Source: Lutraria lutraria (taxonomy: Eukaryota; Mollusca; Bivalvia; Venerida; Mactridae). From it: 64,000 nt of DNA. The stretch lies in the NCBI GenBank assembly GCA_964023205.1, contig OZ026835.1, positions 36,615,083 to 36,679,082 on the forward strand, written 5' to 3'. Below are positions 22,393 through 34,045 of the stretch, piece after piece. The translations under genes were made by a program, and so were the position numbers. Within the stretch, counting starts at the first letter, position 1, and each line of letters begins with the position of its first letter. A model generated the notes under the pieces. It was not told the origin of the DNA. It was given only the letters and a program-made list of their open reading frames with translations, and did no database searches.

Positions 22393-24026
22393 TTATACTC
22401 CAGCTGGGGCGACAGAGTTCGGGGCATCCGTGATACCGAAGTTACCCGGTACTATTGGCGTAATATCGTTGTCTGAATCCACCCGTGCCTGCCGCTTTAA
22501 TCTCCTGTATACTGGATAAATCGTGGCAAGTCCCGCCAGCAGGGCGAGGGCTCCCAAACTGGCACCAACTATCGTCCCGATGCTTGGACCGGAACTTGGT
22601 TGTTCACTGGAAGTCGATTGTTGTCTAAAAACGTTGCCGTTCGTCGTTGTGTTGTTACATTTTGAATCACCTGTACAAAATAATAAAGTAGGGTATATTT
22701 GTTTTCTATTGTTTTGGCCAAGTTAATACCTTTAATGTTAAAACAATGATACAAAACTTGGCAACATTGATGTGTATGAAGAAGACATGACTATGTCTAT
22801 ATTATTTCTATATTAAATAAGCCATTTTTGTACCAAATAAACTGGTAGGATTCTCTTACTTTTAGGAACTAGAACAATGTATGTGAAAGTTGATCAATCG
22901 AATAATTAAACGTTCACCTTACCTAATTTAATGGTAGACAATTCGTAAACTTCCCCGCACACAAAGAAAGAAGCCTTGTCGTCCGGGAGCTTGAGACCTC
23001 TAGTGGAATTGAAGGGTCTGTTCAGAATTGTTCGATCAAAACTGAAAACGAAGAATTAATTTTACTCGTAGCCTACTTCCGTTGTTTTGTTAATCTCTGT
23101 AGTATGATTAACAGACAAGTATTATAAAGAGAAGCAAAACAAATACGCTATACATGTGCATCCACCGTTGGAATATCTTTGTGACCGTTAGTATAGAATT
23201 GACTATCACTGAATAAAAGATGATAACTAAACACCACTATGTAAACTTTAAGGGTAACATTGATTTTAATGAATGGTTCGACATTTTCATCATTTATTCA
23301 GTATAAGTGGCATTTTTCTTAAATTTTGAATAAATATTATGTTCACATTTAAGGATAACAGACCCTAATACAAACTTTGAATGATATGAACAAAAATTAG
23401 AGGTATCTGATTCTTATAAATAGTGACATTCAAACATGTTGCTTAAATATTGACTTTCAAACCATTCAATATTTGGAAATATTGACCCAGGTCAGCTATA
23501 TTTGACTTTATGTCATAAAGGGAGGTAATATTACTAAATGCATGTCGTTACTCTCTTTGTTATGACTATTATATATAGCATTTTAATTTCATGTTTACAA
23601 ATTCCAAAATTTATAAATGCTTCATTCTACCTATGCAATGAAAATAAACAAGAGTTTAATTATCAGAAATGAATACTTGTATATATATATATAAGGGTAT
23701 GTCATCCTTAACTTGTCATTTCTGGTTTCCTGCATAAATTACCTGGTACTGTTCAGTTGAAAGGAAAGTGTAAGTTGAGTCCTGATATGATTACTACAGA
23801 TCGACATCGATTTAGTACAACCGCAATTTTTTCGGTCGTATGACGTTTCCTTTAACGTATGTGCAACAATATCATGTTCGAGCTTCCAGAAGTCTTTGTC
23901 AATGTCAGTACAATTCTTTCCTTCATCTAGCCACACCCTGGCCATAAGATGTAATGGAGGATTGGCAGAGACGAGGCCAATACACAAAAGTATTGCAGCC
24001 TTGGTCAGTATATCTGAAATGATCAT
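22393..24026 (-). CDS. Small type I membrane glycoprotein of unknown family, three exons
   Basis: Exons on the minus strand are 23743-24026, 22923-23041 and 22393-22670. All have AG/GT borders and phases that join cleanly, giving 681 nt and 226 residues. The product starts MIISDILTKAAILLCIGLVS, which looks like a signal peptide. A cysteine-bearing ectodomain follows (KNCTDIDKDFWKLEHDIVAH, then KNCGC) with several Asn-X-Ser/Thr sites. Next come a Ser/Thr-rich stalk, one membrane segment (IGTIVGASLGALALLAGLAT), a basic stop-transfer YRRLKRQ and a cytoplasmic tail of about 35 residues. A possible acceptor (CATTTCAG) ends at 24014, so the true start could instead lie in an upstream exon. I recognise no named domain. 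Likely a cell-surface receptor or adhesion protein (inference). Confidence 0.8.
23350..23711. mobile_element. MITE family R, in intron 1 of the type I membrane gene
   Basis: The left end TTAAGGATAACAGACCCTA and right end GTATGTCATCCTTAA are inverted. The interior is shared over its length with 50464-50838, including TTTGACTTTATGTCATAAAG and AATGAAAATAAACA. It lies about 30 bases inside the intron after exon 1. Confidence 0.65.
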
Positions 24027-24063
24027 ATCAACCAATGTATATATAATGATTTTATCCGATCCA

Positions 24064-24138
24064 AGAAAAATTGGGAGTTAGAAACGTGATAGCCTATGGT
24101 TTATACGAGCTACCACGTTTCTAACTCCCAATTTTTCT
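24064..24138. repeat. Perfect 25-bp inverted repeat (hairpin) upstream of the membrane-protein gene
   Basis: The arm AGAAAAATTGGGAGTTAGAA plus ACGTG is repeated exactly in reverse complement after a 25-base centre, in which four more bases can pair past one mismatch. It ends 38 bases before the proposed start codon at 24026. It may be a tiny foldback element, a 5' UTR structure or a hairpin RNA precursor. Sequence alone does not decide. Confidence 0.85.
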
Positions 24139-26540
24139 GAAGTATTTACTCCATGCTTCACAAAGATGTGAGTATTACAAAAATAGCATTGTCCGATTTG
24201 TCATTCTTTGAAAGTACCATCTCAGATACTATAGTTTATTCAGCAAAAAATAAAAATAATAATAAATATTCAATATCAATCTTCAACTCATGACTTGATT
24301 AATATAATACCTAAATGTGAATTTTTCCAAATACAAAATACATAAATTCAATTTCACGACATGCATCATGCAGGTAACTAATTATGCTTATTTGTTAATT
24401 AATTCGTTCATTTAAAGTTAGCCTTTTAAGATTTTAATTAAACCGTACGAAATATTTAGATATTATGTATTAAAATCAGTCAGCCGGTATATAACTGAAA
24501 TACTGATGGTAAAAAGGCGAAAATCTGAAAAGAATACAATTTATTTGACTATAAAACAAAAGCGCTTGCATGAGTTCCATGGTTTTGGTGTTGGCACCGC
24601 TCGTGGCCTCTTTATTGGAAATTTATCATTTCATGCATCATGTTGTTTATATACCTGTATTCATATACAAAGAGTCTTTATTTTAATAGTAGATATTTTA
24701 TTAAAGTGACATGTACATACAAACATAAATAATCATCACATAATTATAACCAATAGATATGTACCCGGCCCACTGGATCTATACGCCTCCTGGAACTTAC
24801 TACAGAAATGCTTTGTATATGAACGAGTTGTGTACAATTCCACTATCCAAAGGGGAAAGAATTTAACATTCTGCATTAAAGTTTTTAAGGCTGGTTCCAA
24901 TTATAATCTTCCTTCTATACCAATTTAATATCTAACACTAATGAACCGGGTACCATGTGCACTTTTATTTATTCAATATCCTTATTATGGCAGATTTCCT
25001 GAGAAATCGAATTCTTGAGATTGACAAATAAATTAACTTAACCTTTACTTAATGTACAAGAGTCCAAATATGACGAATAAACAATGATGTTTATTATTTT
25101 TTTTAAACTTTTAAAATTAAATTCTTCGCGCGACATTTGACTTTCGATAACTTAGGCTAATATATGAAACTCATTTATCAAAATCAGAAAATTAAATTCT
25201 GAATTCTTATCCTGGCATCTTAAATATCAATGTATCTCCGTCAATTCGGGTAGTTTTGATTAATGTTAACATTGACCATCACTATCATCAATCAACTAAA
25301 TTTAATTCCATTTTGTTTTAGTTATCTTTAAAATACATTTACATATTTGATAAATAAATCCGCTACAAGAGTATCCTGAATTATTTTGTTATAATAATAA
25401 ATATTCTATAAGATTGATCGTATTACATATGACCTGTCTATGGCTAAGTTTGTGGTAATATTTTATATACATGACTGCTCAGAAATTAAATGGAATTTAT
25501 TTGACATATAACAGGTGAGTTTTCAAAAGTTTTACAAATATTGTATACATTTCATTATTTAAAAATTAATTTGGTCGAAATGATAAAATGAATCTCATAC
25601 ATATATAACAATTATGTGTGTCAATTGTTTTTGCTAAATATCTATTAACTACAAATGTTATAATATCACTAACATTATACACTTGTATTTGTATGTATAA
25701 AATATATATATATATATATATGAAAAATAAATTCAATAAACATACCGTTGCAGGAATGCACTAATATTTTACTAAGCCATCATACGTAGTAAAAATAATA
25801 AAATGGTTTGACAAAAATGTTATTTCACATTATGCTTGTGAAAGACAACTGCTCAGTTTTTATTAAAATCGCAGTGCCTACATGAGGCTGACATAAATTA
25901 ATACTATTTATATAATTATTCAATATTAGGCGTGTTTTCACTTCAAATGCAGGGGCCGCTATGAAGGTCAGACTAATATGACAGTCTTCAGCCCAATAAC
26001 AAGGCCATTATGAAAACACTTAATTATTAACATTATAGTAGTACAATTAAACTTAGATATTAAAATAACCTTTGGGGTTAATTTAAATGTCTAAATATTG
26101 AGGCAGTTGAATTGTTGGGTTGAATTATGCCGTAGCAAATGGTAAAAACGGTCGTTATAATTTATTCATAGCTAGTCGGCATATATAATATACCTTTTGG
26201 CTATTTACAAATTAAAAAAGAAACATAGCCTGGGTATTCACAGAACATGTCATATGATAAATAATATAAACAGGACTAAAACACTGTTTCGTCACCTTAA
26301 GACTACAAGGGCCCACCTGACATGTGTGAAAGAGCAAGACAGGTCCTCTCAAGTCTAAGGTAACGATTTGAGAAAAGGACGAGGTGGTCCCTTTCAAGTG
26401 ATGATTTATTGTAACAGAAAAACATTCTGATCAATAAAATCAACGTACAAAAAATGCGCACTTCAGGAGACCAGACGTGTCACAATCATGATTTTACTGT
26501 AAGATTTATTTACATAAAGTGGAATGCGCTCGCTCGGATG

Positions 26541-27616
26541 TAATTGAGGGGCTCCATGCAAAATCATACCTAACTACATTTTGCAAAAATGATGGAAAAA
26601 CGCATTTTTGTCAATTCCCGTATTTTGCAGTATTTACACTATTTTTATCGCAAAAAAATGAGTTTTTCGTCGCAAAATGTTACGCAAGAAAAGGTCATAA
26701 GTCAATAAAATCATGTTGAGGTTTGCATTTTGGGCATGTTTAAGAGCTGCAAAGCTTGATATGTATTTATAAATTTTATCTTGTATTTACAATATATTCA
26801 ATAAGGATTGAAAACCTTCCTTAAATACCGGATATCAAAGCTTTTTGTCATCTTAACATATAATACAAGCTATGTTTTCACTTTAATACTTTATGCAACC
26901 GCATTACAGTTATTACTATTAAAAGTTACCGCTTGAATACTGAAAAATCTATTAAAACATATCATTTAAAAGACCTGGATAATGAATAATGAACTTGGAA
27001 GGGGCTGCACCATCCTTAATATTTAAACATCAGGCATCATATGTGATTGTGTGGTCTAGGTAGTTAATACTTATTCATTGATAAAACTCATTATGCTCTC
27101 TTGCGTTCTATCTATTTCAATGAAAAAAAACATATGTAATCTAGATTTTTAGAAGTATTAACGTTAAAGGTCATAGAAAATATGTTTATCTCCATCACAC
27201 AACAACAACATGTTTTGCCATAGTTACTCCTTTTGTGCTGTTGCTTGCGCATAGTACAAAGCAATTATGTAAAACAAATATTAGTTAAACATAAAAAGAT
27301 ATATAATAACTGAAAATCTTACCAATTTATTGCTAAAAATTGCGAAAAAAACATAACTTGGTAAGTCATGCATGAAAACGGTTTTCACAACACCAGATGT
27401 GTCAAGTTAGTGCAAGAAATGGCCTAAGTTCAATATGATGAGTTAGGTTCAATCTTGCATTAACAAAATACCAATTTTGACCCTAAAATAGGAAAATACA
27501 TGACTAGAGGTCAGTTAATCAGGTTGGAAATAGTCTGTTTTATGTAAAAAGGTTCTGACGTACTCAATTTTGACCAAAAGTGTAGTTAGGTATGGTTTAG
27601 TATGGACCCCTTCAAT
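26541..27616. mobile_element. Inverted-repeat element of about 1.1 kb, non-coding
   Basis: The left end AATTGAGGGGCTCCATGC then CATACCTAACTACATTTTG matches the reverse complement of the right end at 27560-27616 with moderate divergence. The interior has no coding potential, so it is a non-autonomous or decayed DNA transposon. Confidence 0.55.
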
Positions 27617-28887
27617 TATGTTTTTATCATGATGATAGTTTTATAAATAATTTTGATAATAAATAAATAATCAAATAATCTAATACAGTTTAAAAAATGA
27701 TCACTCCATACCCCAAGCAAGAGTTTTCTATACTTCTTTCTTTTTTATATTATATTAACAAAATAAATCCAATTGATATCCCTTAAAGAATAAAGGGTGG
27801 TAGGTCGGAACTATTTTTTTCAATTAAAGTTTGATTTACTGAGTACAGTTCATATTAAAATAAAATATATCTGCTTGCGGAGGCCGAAAACGTCCAGAGT
27901 CGGCACACGATATATCATCCATCAGGTAAGCGGTAAGTTGGAACTTTAAATTGTATTAATTAAAATTTAATTATTCGACTACATGTATATCAAGAATAGC
28001 GTAATTCCTTGTTGTCATGATTTGATAATTTACTCAGTATTTTTGCCAAGTCTTCGGCAATTTGATTTTTTAAATATTAAGTTGCTGACGTGACAGTTAA
28101 GTCAGAATTTATTAATAAATGGTCGATAACTTGACCCTAAATATTACGTATCTAGGTTCGAATCCTATTCACGTTTGATGTAACAAACATAGGACTTGGG
28201 GTCGGCTGTCCAGGTCTAAATGGTATACTTTGTGACTGCTATTGAATATTTTTTAACATGTACTCTATCACGGCTAATGAACCAGAGAAATGTACAATCT
28301 GACTAAAGTACTCGATCTTCCTTACGACAAGCGTAGCGGGTTTGAGGATATGATTTTAATCAGATTGGAGAAATGTAGAACATCAATGAAAACAAACATT
28401 TAAACTAACAAACTTATACTTACACATGCTTTGTTTAATGTTCCAGCTAATAGGAGTCTTTAGTATTTCCACTTTTTTATGAATAGGTTACATCTTTAAC
28501 TTCGTACCTCTAAGACAATGTCCGTTTTTTCATTAAACGCAAGGACTAAATTCGAAAACATTAATATGACATAATCAGATATCGATTTTATTTCTATACC
28601 GGTTTTGGCAAATCATTTGATATTATCAGCATGCTGATAAGAGGGGTCGATTTAAACCCTGTCAGTGTAGCTGACGTTTTATCTGGCACATTGGTATATT
28701 TGATTGCCAAATGAAATTAGATTAGTCTATTCCTCGTGCTTGGTACCGGGTCTACTTACATTCTTGATTATGGATTTTTTTCAAACTGAATCAAGTTGGT
28801 CCAATCTTTTAAGCTTACACTGGATGACCACGTACACCCATATGTTCATTGATCTAATATGACTGTATGGTAATTTGTTGTTTAACG

Positions 28888-29035
28888 GCCCATTAGACAG
28901 ATATGGACATCTCAGAGCTGCCCCAGGGACAGCGGAAAGAAGATACAGGAGATCCAGACATTTATATCTCTACTCTTTTCGAATAGTTTCTCCTAGTTCT
29001 TTATCGGGCCCGATGTAAAATCTTGATATCCATAG
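28888..29035 (-). mobile_element. SINE fragment, family S1
   Basis: On the minus strand it ends with the S1 tail GTCTAATGGGCCGTTAAAC and contains the shared phrase GAACTAGGAGAAACTATTCG. Confidence 0.6.
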
Positions 29036-29227
29036 CTGACTTCAAAAATGGAGTTCTCTTTATTGATGTCCGGCTAAACTATGCTTCTACGTTGTAATTT
29101 GGTAAATATTTAGTTCTAGAGTTTTTACCAAGTATATTAAATATCGTATAAACATATTACATGTAGATGAAAGTTATAAGCAGCTGACATACAGACGACT
29201 ACAATGTTATTTTTTAGCATTCTATTT

Positions 29228-29490
29228 TATTTGGGTTTAACGCCATTTTTCAATATTTTTTCAATTAAATCCGGCGGCCGATTCACCAAACAAACTTTCT
29301 TTGGTGGTATCATTCTAACCAGTACTAACTCAGCCTTCCACAAGGACTCGGCAATTTGTCCACACGAGAAGGAAAATTGACGTTTTTGTTAAATTTCGAT
29401 AGGAGGTAAGACCTGCCGCCGCAACCGTGAATAAAACCCGAATCGCCTGGTCTCAAATTCAGTAACCACTGGACCACGACCGTGGTCTTT
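29228..29490 (-). mobile_element. tRNA-derived SINE, family S2
   Basis: On the minus strand it has the head GTGGTCCAGTGGTTACTG and the body phrase CCTTGTGGAAGGCTGAGTTA, also seen in the copy at 60880. Confidence 0.65.
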
Positions 29491-30524
29491 TTGTTCACAA
29501 TCAAACGATATATAGCTAGAAGCAGTCGACGCCAAACATTAATCACGACTCTACAGTACGAGATAACGCAACTGTAAAGGTTTTCGGATAGTGAAATTAT
29601 CCGAAAATAAAAAGCTCATTTTTTAAAAAAAATATTTTATTATTGGTTTTATCTTATCACATACATAATAAGCTATCGAAAGACGCAGTAAAATGATAAA
29701 AAAAGTACAAAGTTGATATATAATATATGTTAATCTAACGTGTTTCTCTTGACTCATAATTATGCATGCTGTTATATAATAATTATTGTGCTTATATATT
29801 ATGTACATGAACCATATACAATTTGTTTACTTGTATATAAAGTTTACATCGATGCACTTTTGTTGCTTAAGATTTAATAAATGTATGTTCTGTTCTGTTC
29901 ATAATCATTTGATGACAAAATAAATTATGTACCATTTACTCACAATGGAAATAACAGCTGTCTCTGTTTGTGTATTTTTTTGGTATAAGGAAGTATGTCA
30001 CGGTTCTTATTTTCAAATTACTGGTAGTTTGTATTTTAAATCCTTGTGCTATATGCAACTGTTTTAGTAACTATCTTAATATGATGAAGAAATGTTGTAT
30101 GTGACTATTAAATAATGTAAAAGTTGAGCCATTATGTGTTACATATGGCGATTTTTTATCTAGTCCTACTTGTTCTATAAATTAACTTGACTATAGTACC
30201 GGTTAATACGATTATCTTGTTTTGTTGACATTTCATTTATATACTGTTTAGCCTTCTACAAGATAACATTCATGTCAGTGATTTATTAAGTAAGTCTCGA
30301 AGGTATGCAGTTTTTTTAACTGGTTGTCAGACTTAATCCGATTATGTCTTTATCTTACCATGTAGGTAAATATTTACATGTGTTTGCCTTCTATACCCAA
30401 CGTATGAACGTCATTTAGTGAAATATTAGTACGGCTTTTCATATATTTGATAAGAAAATCAATATACCAAGACATATTACTTCCTGGTTTGACCGGTTCA
30501 AAAATTGAGGTCAAATATATAATT

Positions 30525-30795
30525 TATATCCAATCTCGACTCCGTCTGCCGATATTTTAAGGACGCCCTTTGATGACGTCCCATTCCAACTTCCGAACCA
30601 AGTTCTAAAGAAAATCACAGGAAGGGATCGGTGCTTTATATCGGGCACGATGAAGAACCATGAAAAATAAACTATTCGAAATATGATTAGGGTTACAAAT
30701 ACCCGGTTCTCCTGTATTTTATCTCCCGTAGCTCTGGAGCGGCTCAGAAATGACCATAGCGGTCGAATGGACCGTTTAAATATCAGATAGACAGA
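30525..30795 (+). mobile_element. SINE fragment, family S1
   Basis: It holds the downstream part of the tRNA-like head (TCGACTCCGTCTGCCGATAT) and the complete tail GGTCGAATGGACCGTTTAAA. Confidence 0.6.
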
Positions 30796-31074
30796 TCGCT
30801 ATAACATTTCGTTTACTATATATATCAGTGCACTCAAACCTTATCTTCTAGGACAAAGCCACTTCCGTTTTAAGACCCGGATGAGACCGACATAGGACAT
30901 CATCCATCCGTACTTAGTCATTTGCCTCCCTTTTCAAGCTATATGTTTTTATTTTCTATGCCAGCACTTTTTTATACTATATTATTTTTTATCTATTATG
31001 GCAATTAACTTAATAAATTAAATTTGATTAAGAGGCTGGTTATATGCAATTAAAAGCTTATATAATGTTACATA

Positions 31075-31360
31075 AGTATGGTAGCCGAGTTCTGCCATTT
31101 TATGTCTTCGTATCTTTGCCCCAACAAGCCGAAGCACGAAGACACGATAAACTGGCCAGTTATTGAATCTTCACCTTTCGATGCGTAGTCACGAAGACAC
31201 GACAAATATAGGGCGTTGATACAAAGATTTCATACCCGCCGACACGAAAACTCTACGAAAGAAGATTTCGTAATTTCGCCTATTAAAACATCGTTATTTC
31301 GAGTTCAATTGGGAGCGAAGACACGAAGACATGAAATGGCAGAAATCAGCCATCATACTT
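31075..31360. mobile_element. Palindromic MITE with GAAGACACGA motifs
   Basis: The ends AGTATGGTAGCCGAGTTCTG and CAGAAATCAGCCATCATACT are inverted repeats continuing through ACGAAGACA-type motifs. It is about 286 bp with no coding content. Confidence 0.7.
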
Positions 31361-31849
31361 AATGACCCATTTGATGATAAGGTAAATGTCACAGATCTTC
31401 CTAGTTGATATTTTAACAATTCCACTTTCACACATAGTCCTTAAAAGATAAAAGATATGTCCTACTTTTACGACACCTTTCTAAACTGTTAATCATTAAT
31501 CAAGATTTAAAAATCCCCCGTGAGATGCATAAAAGTCCCTAAAATATTTTGACGAGACGTCAGTTTAAAAAAACACCTGTACGTTTCATGGCAGAATTGG
31601 CTCAATAAAATTAATCTGACAAACTAACGTATTTACATCCTAAGTGCAGATAAAATCTAATATTTTTTTTATTTCATAACCTTGCAATGTAGCATGGAAA
31701 GGGGAATAGTTTAACAATTATGATTTAAAAGTTTAATATTCATATACGTTAAATTATATATCCTACATTTTATGATTTTCTTATATTAACCTGGAGTTAT
31801 GTCCCTTTGTTTGATTTTTTGGAAACTTAACGATAGTTCAGCTTTCTAT

Positions 31850-32808
31850 CACAGGTAACTGTATCATGATTAGATTATAAAAATATGAAAAAAAAATTTT
31901 TTAAAATATTTATTAGTATGTTAACAAGGTATATTTCAACGAAAATTCTCTGGACGATCACTGAGGTGACTTTTGTTTTTCAATTTCATCAAGGATTCCG
32001 GTGAATTCATGCAAATGAATATACTTTTTACGGCCGTAATTGAACAAAAACATATTCCTGTATTGAAAGCTTTATTTATTTACATTATTTTACCTTCATA
32101 ACATGCAATTCAACGTTTAAATTTCGATTTTATCTAAATATCAACGTAAAAACTTCATTCTGTCGATGACTCTAGAGAAATCCCAGTGTATTTTGTAACG
32201 TTCGTTTTCATTGGCCGGGAATCAAATTATTGTACATACGTCATTTCACCTGGGAAAACCCCTTTGAAATCGGCCAATGAAAATCGTTGTCACAAACTGG
32301 ATAGCACGCGCGTCATATGAACCAAAATGGAGTCTATCGGGGATAAAAATTAAAACCGAAAATTTGTTTATTGCTTAAACATTCACATGTAACGAATTCA
32401 CCAATTGTCATGGGGGTAAATGTGTTCCAACAGTTGTGTTTTCTTAGTGTAGCTGTTCATTATGTTTGTACACAACGGTTAAGACTAAATATCGTCTATT
32501 TTATGTAAATTTAGTGGATGTCAAAATCACCTCAGTGATCGTCCCGAAGCATTGATTTACATTTTGTGGCATAACTCGTGAACTAGGCCACGGATTTCTC
32601 TGGGATTTTGCATGAATGTTGTTTTAACAATATGTTTTATGAATATAATCGATCACTGGAAATATCTTTAGCCAAAAAAATTGTTTGATGCTTTAAAAAT
32701 CTTGGGATTTTTGTTGAAATATACCTTGTTAACATATTAATAAATATTTTTTTAAAAATTTTTTTTCATATTTTTTTAATCTATTCATGATACAGTTACT
32801 TGTACTTT
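31850..32808. mobile_element. Inverted-repeat element of about 950 bp
   Basis: About 100-bp arms match: GTAACTGTATCATGATTAGA at the left and its complement near 32800, continuing through a poly-A/T stretch and GTTAACAAGGTATATTTCAA. Inner arms also match (ATCACTGAGGTGA at 31960, TCACCTCAGTGAT at 32527). No coding potential is seen. Confidence 0.75.
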
Positions 32809-33031
32809 CTATAGCCATTATAACTAAGTATTGTGTTTTTCCGTTTATTTAACATGGTAACTAAGTTTGCAAGTGACAAATCTGAATATATTTCATCAAG
32901 TTCATCCTATAGACGATTCTATTTTTAAATTTTGTACGATTTACCTCCCCTGAAAAAGTACTCTTCAATCTCCTATCCGCCATTACAGGAGTGGAAACAC
33001 AAAGAAACTGATAGTAAATAAATCAGTAAAA

Positions 33032-33106
33032 ATGCCTTATAAGCGCGGTGGTGGTAGACAATGTGTTGTGTTTGATTGATCTAACAATAAAAAAAAGACT
33101 AAATGA
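33032..33106 (+). pseudogene. Broken THAP-like zinc-finger start
   Basis: The ATG at 33032 opens MPYKRGGGRQCVVFD, then a TGA stop, then SNNKKKTK. THAP domains usually begin with a Cys-x4-Cys pattern of the type CVVxxCSN, and the TGA sits exactly where the second Cys codon (TGC or TGT) would be. The rest of the domain is not recognisable downstream. Read as a dead relic of a transposase or THAP protein. The match is short. Confidence 0.4.
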
Positions 33107-33949
33107 ATGGGAAATTATACGTGCCAGACACACATAGCGACATACATTTTAACACAAATTATAGAAGTACAGCATTATTAAATTGTCAATATATCATTGT
33201 AAAATTTAGTAAACTAATATCACAATGTTCCGATATTTCATTGCCATAATTAATAAAACAATTCCATTTCATTGTGAACATTAATTCAAACAAACATAAT
33301 GTACATCTTTAGTAAAATAGTGAAAACTACAGCAAATGAATTGGAAAGCGTAGTAACTTCTTCGTTGTTTATTATCCAGTCATATATATTTAGTCAATTT
33401 ATAGATTTAAAAACTAAACCATAGTTGTATACATAAAATAAATCACTGTACAGAGTTCATTGCAATGATTTTAAATAAATATATTCAGTTTGTCTTTACG
33501 CATATCGCAGGTATTTTACAAAATAGTTTTTATTAACGATAAGGCATAAGCACCCAGTATATCATTTGTATCATGCAGTACGTGATCCATAATTTTAATT
33601 GAACAACCGAAAGTCGCTAATTAATTGATCACACGATCACACTTAGGTTTGCCATATTACACAGTCATCTAATAGACATTGAACAGCTACTATATGAGTG
33701 ACCCCCCTCCCAAATCCACATGAGGTCTAATCTCTTAATTGTTTTATTGTCCCTATATAATTGGATTAATCCTGGCTGGTCATGGTCTGTAGACTTGACA
33801 CCTAGTAAAAAAGTAGGGTCATAATTTTATTGATATGGTGATAATAAGTTTATGACTAAATTCCTGTTGTTTTTATAAGCATAGAGTAACTGATTATGTA
33901 AAGAGAAGCTAGTCTATCAATGACCCAGTCTGTTTTATTACCCCCTACT

Positions 33950-34045
33950 GTGGAAACAGGGGTCTTGCTGGTCCATAACGCACTTGCCTCGCATTCCTGG
34001 TTCAATGTCTTTAAGGGTCGGTGCTTCTTTTTGAAGTCAGCTGTC
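33950..34045. mobile_element. tRNA-like SINE head, family S4
   Basis: The tRNA-like phrases GCTGGTCCATAACGCACTTG and CCTGGTTCAATGTC resemble A- and B-boxes. It is inserted within the decayed element at 32908-35053. Only one copy was seen. Confidence 0.35.
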
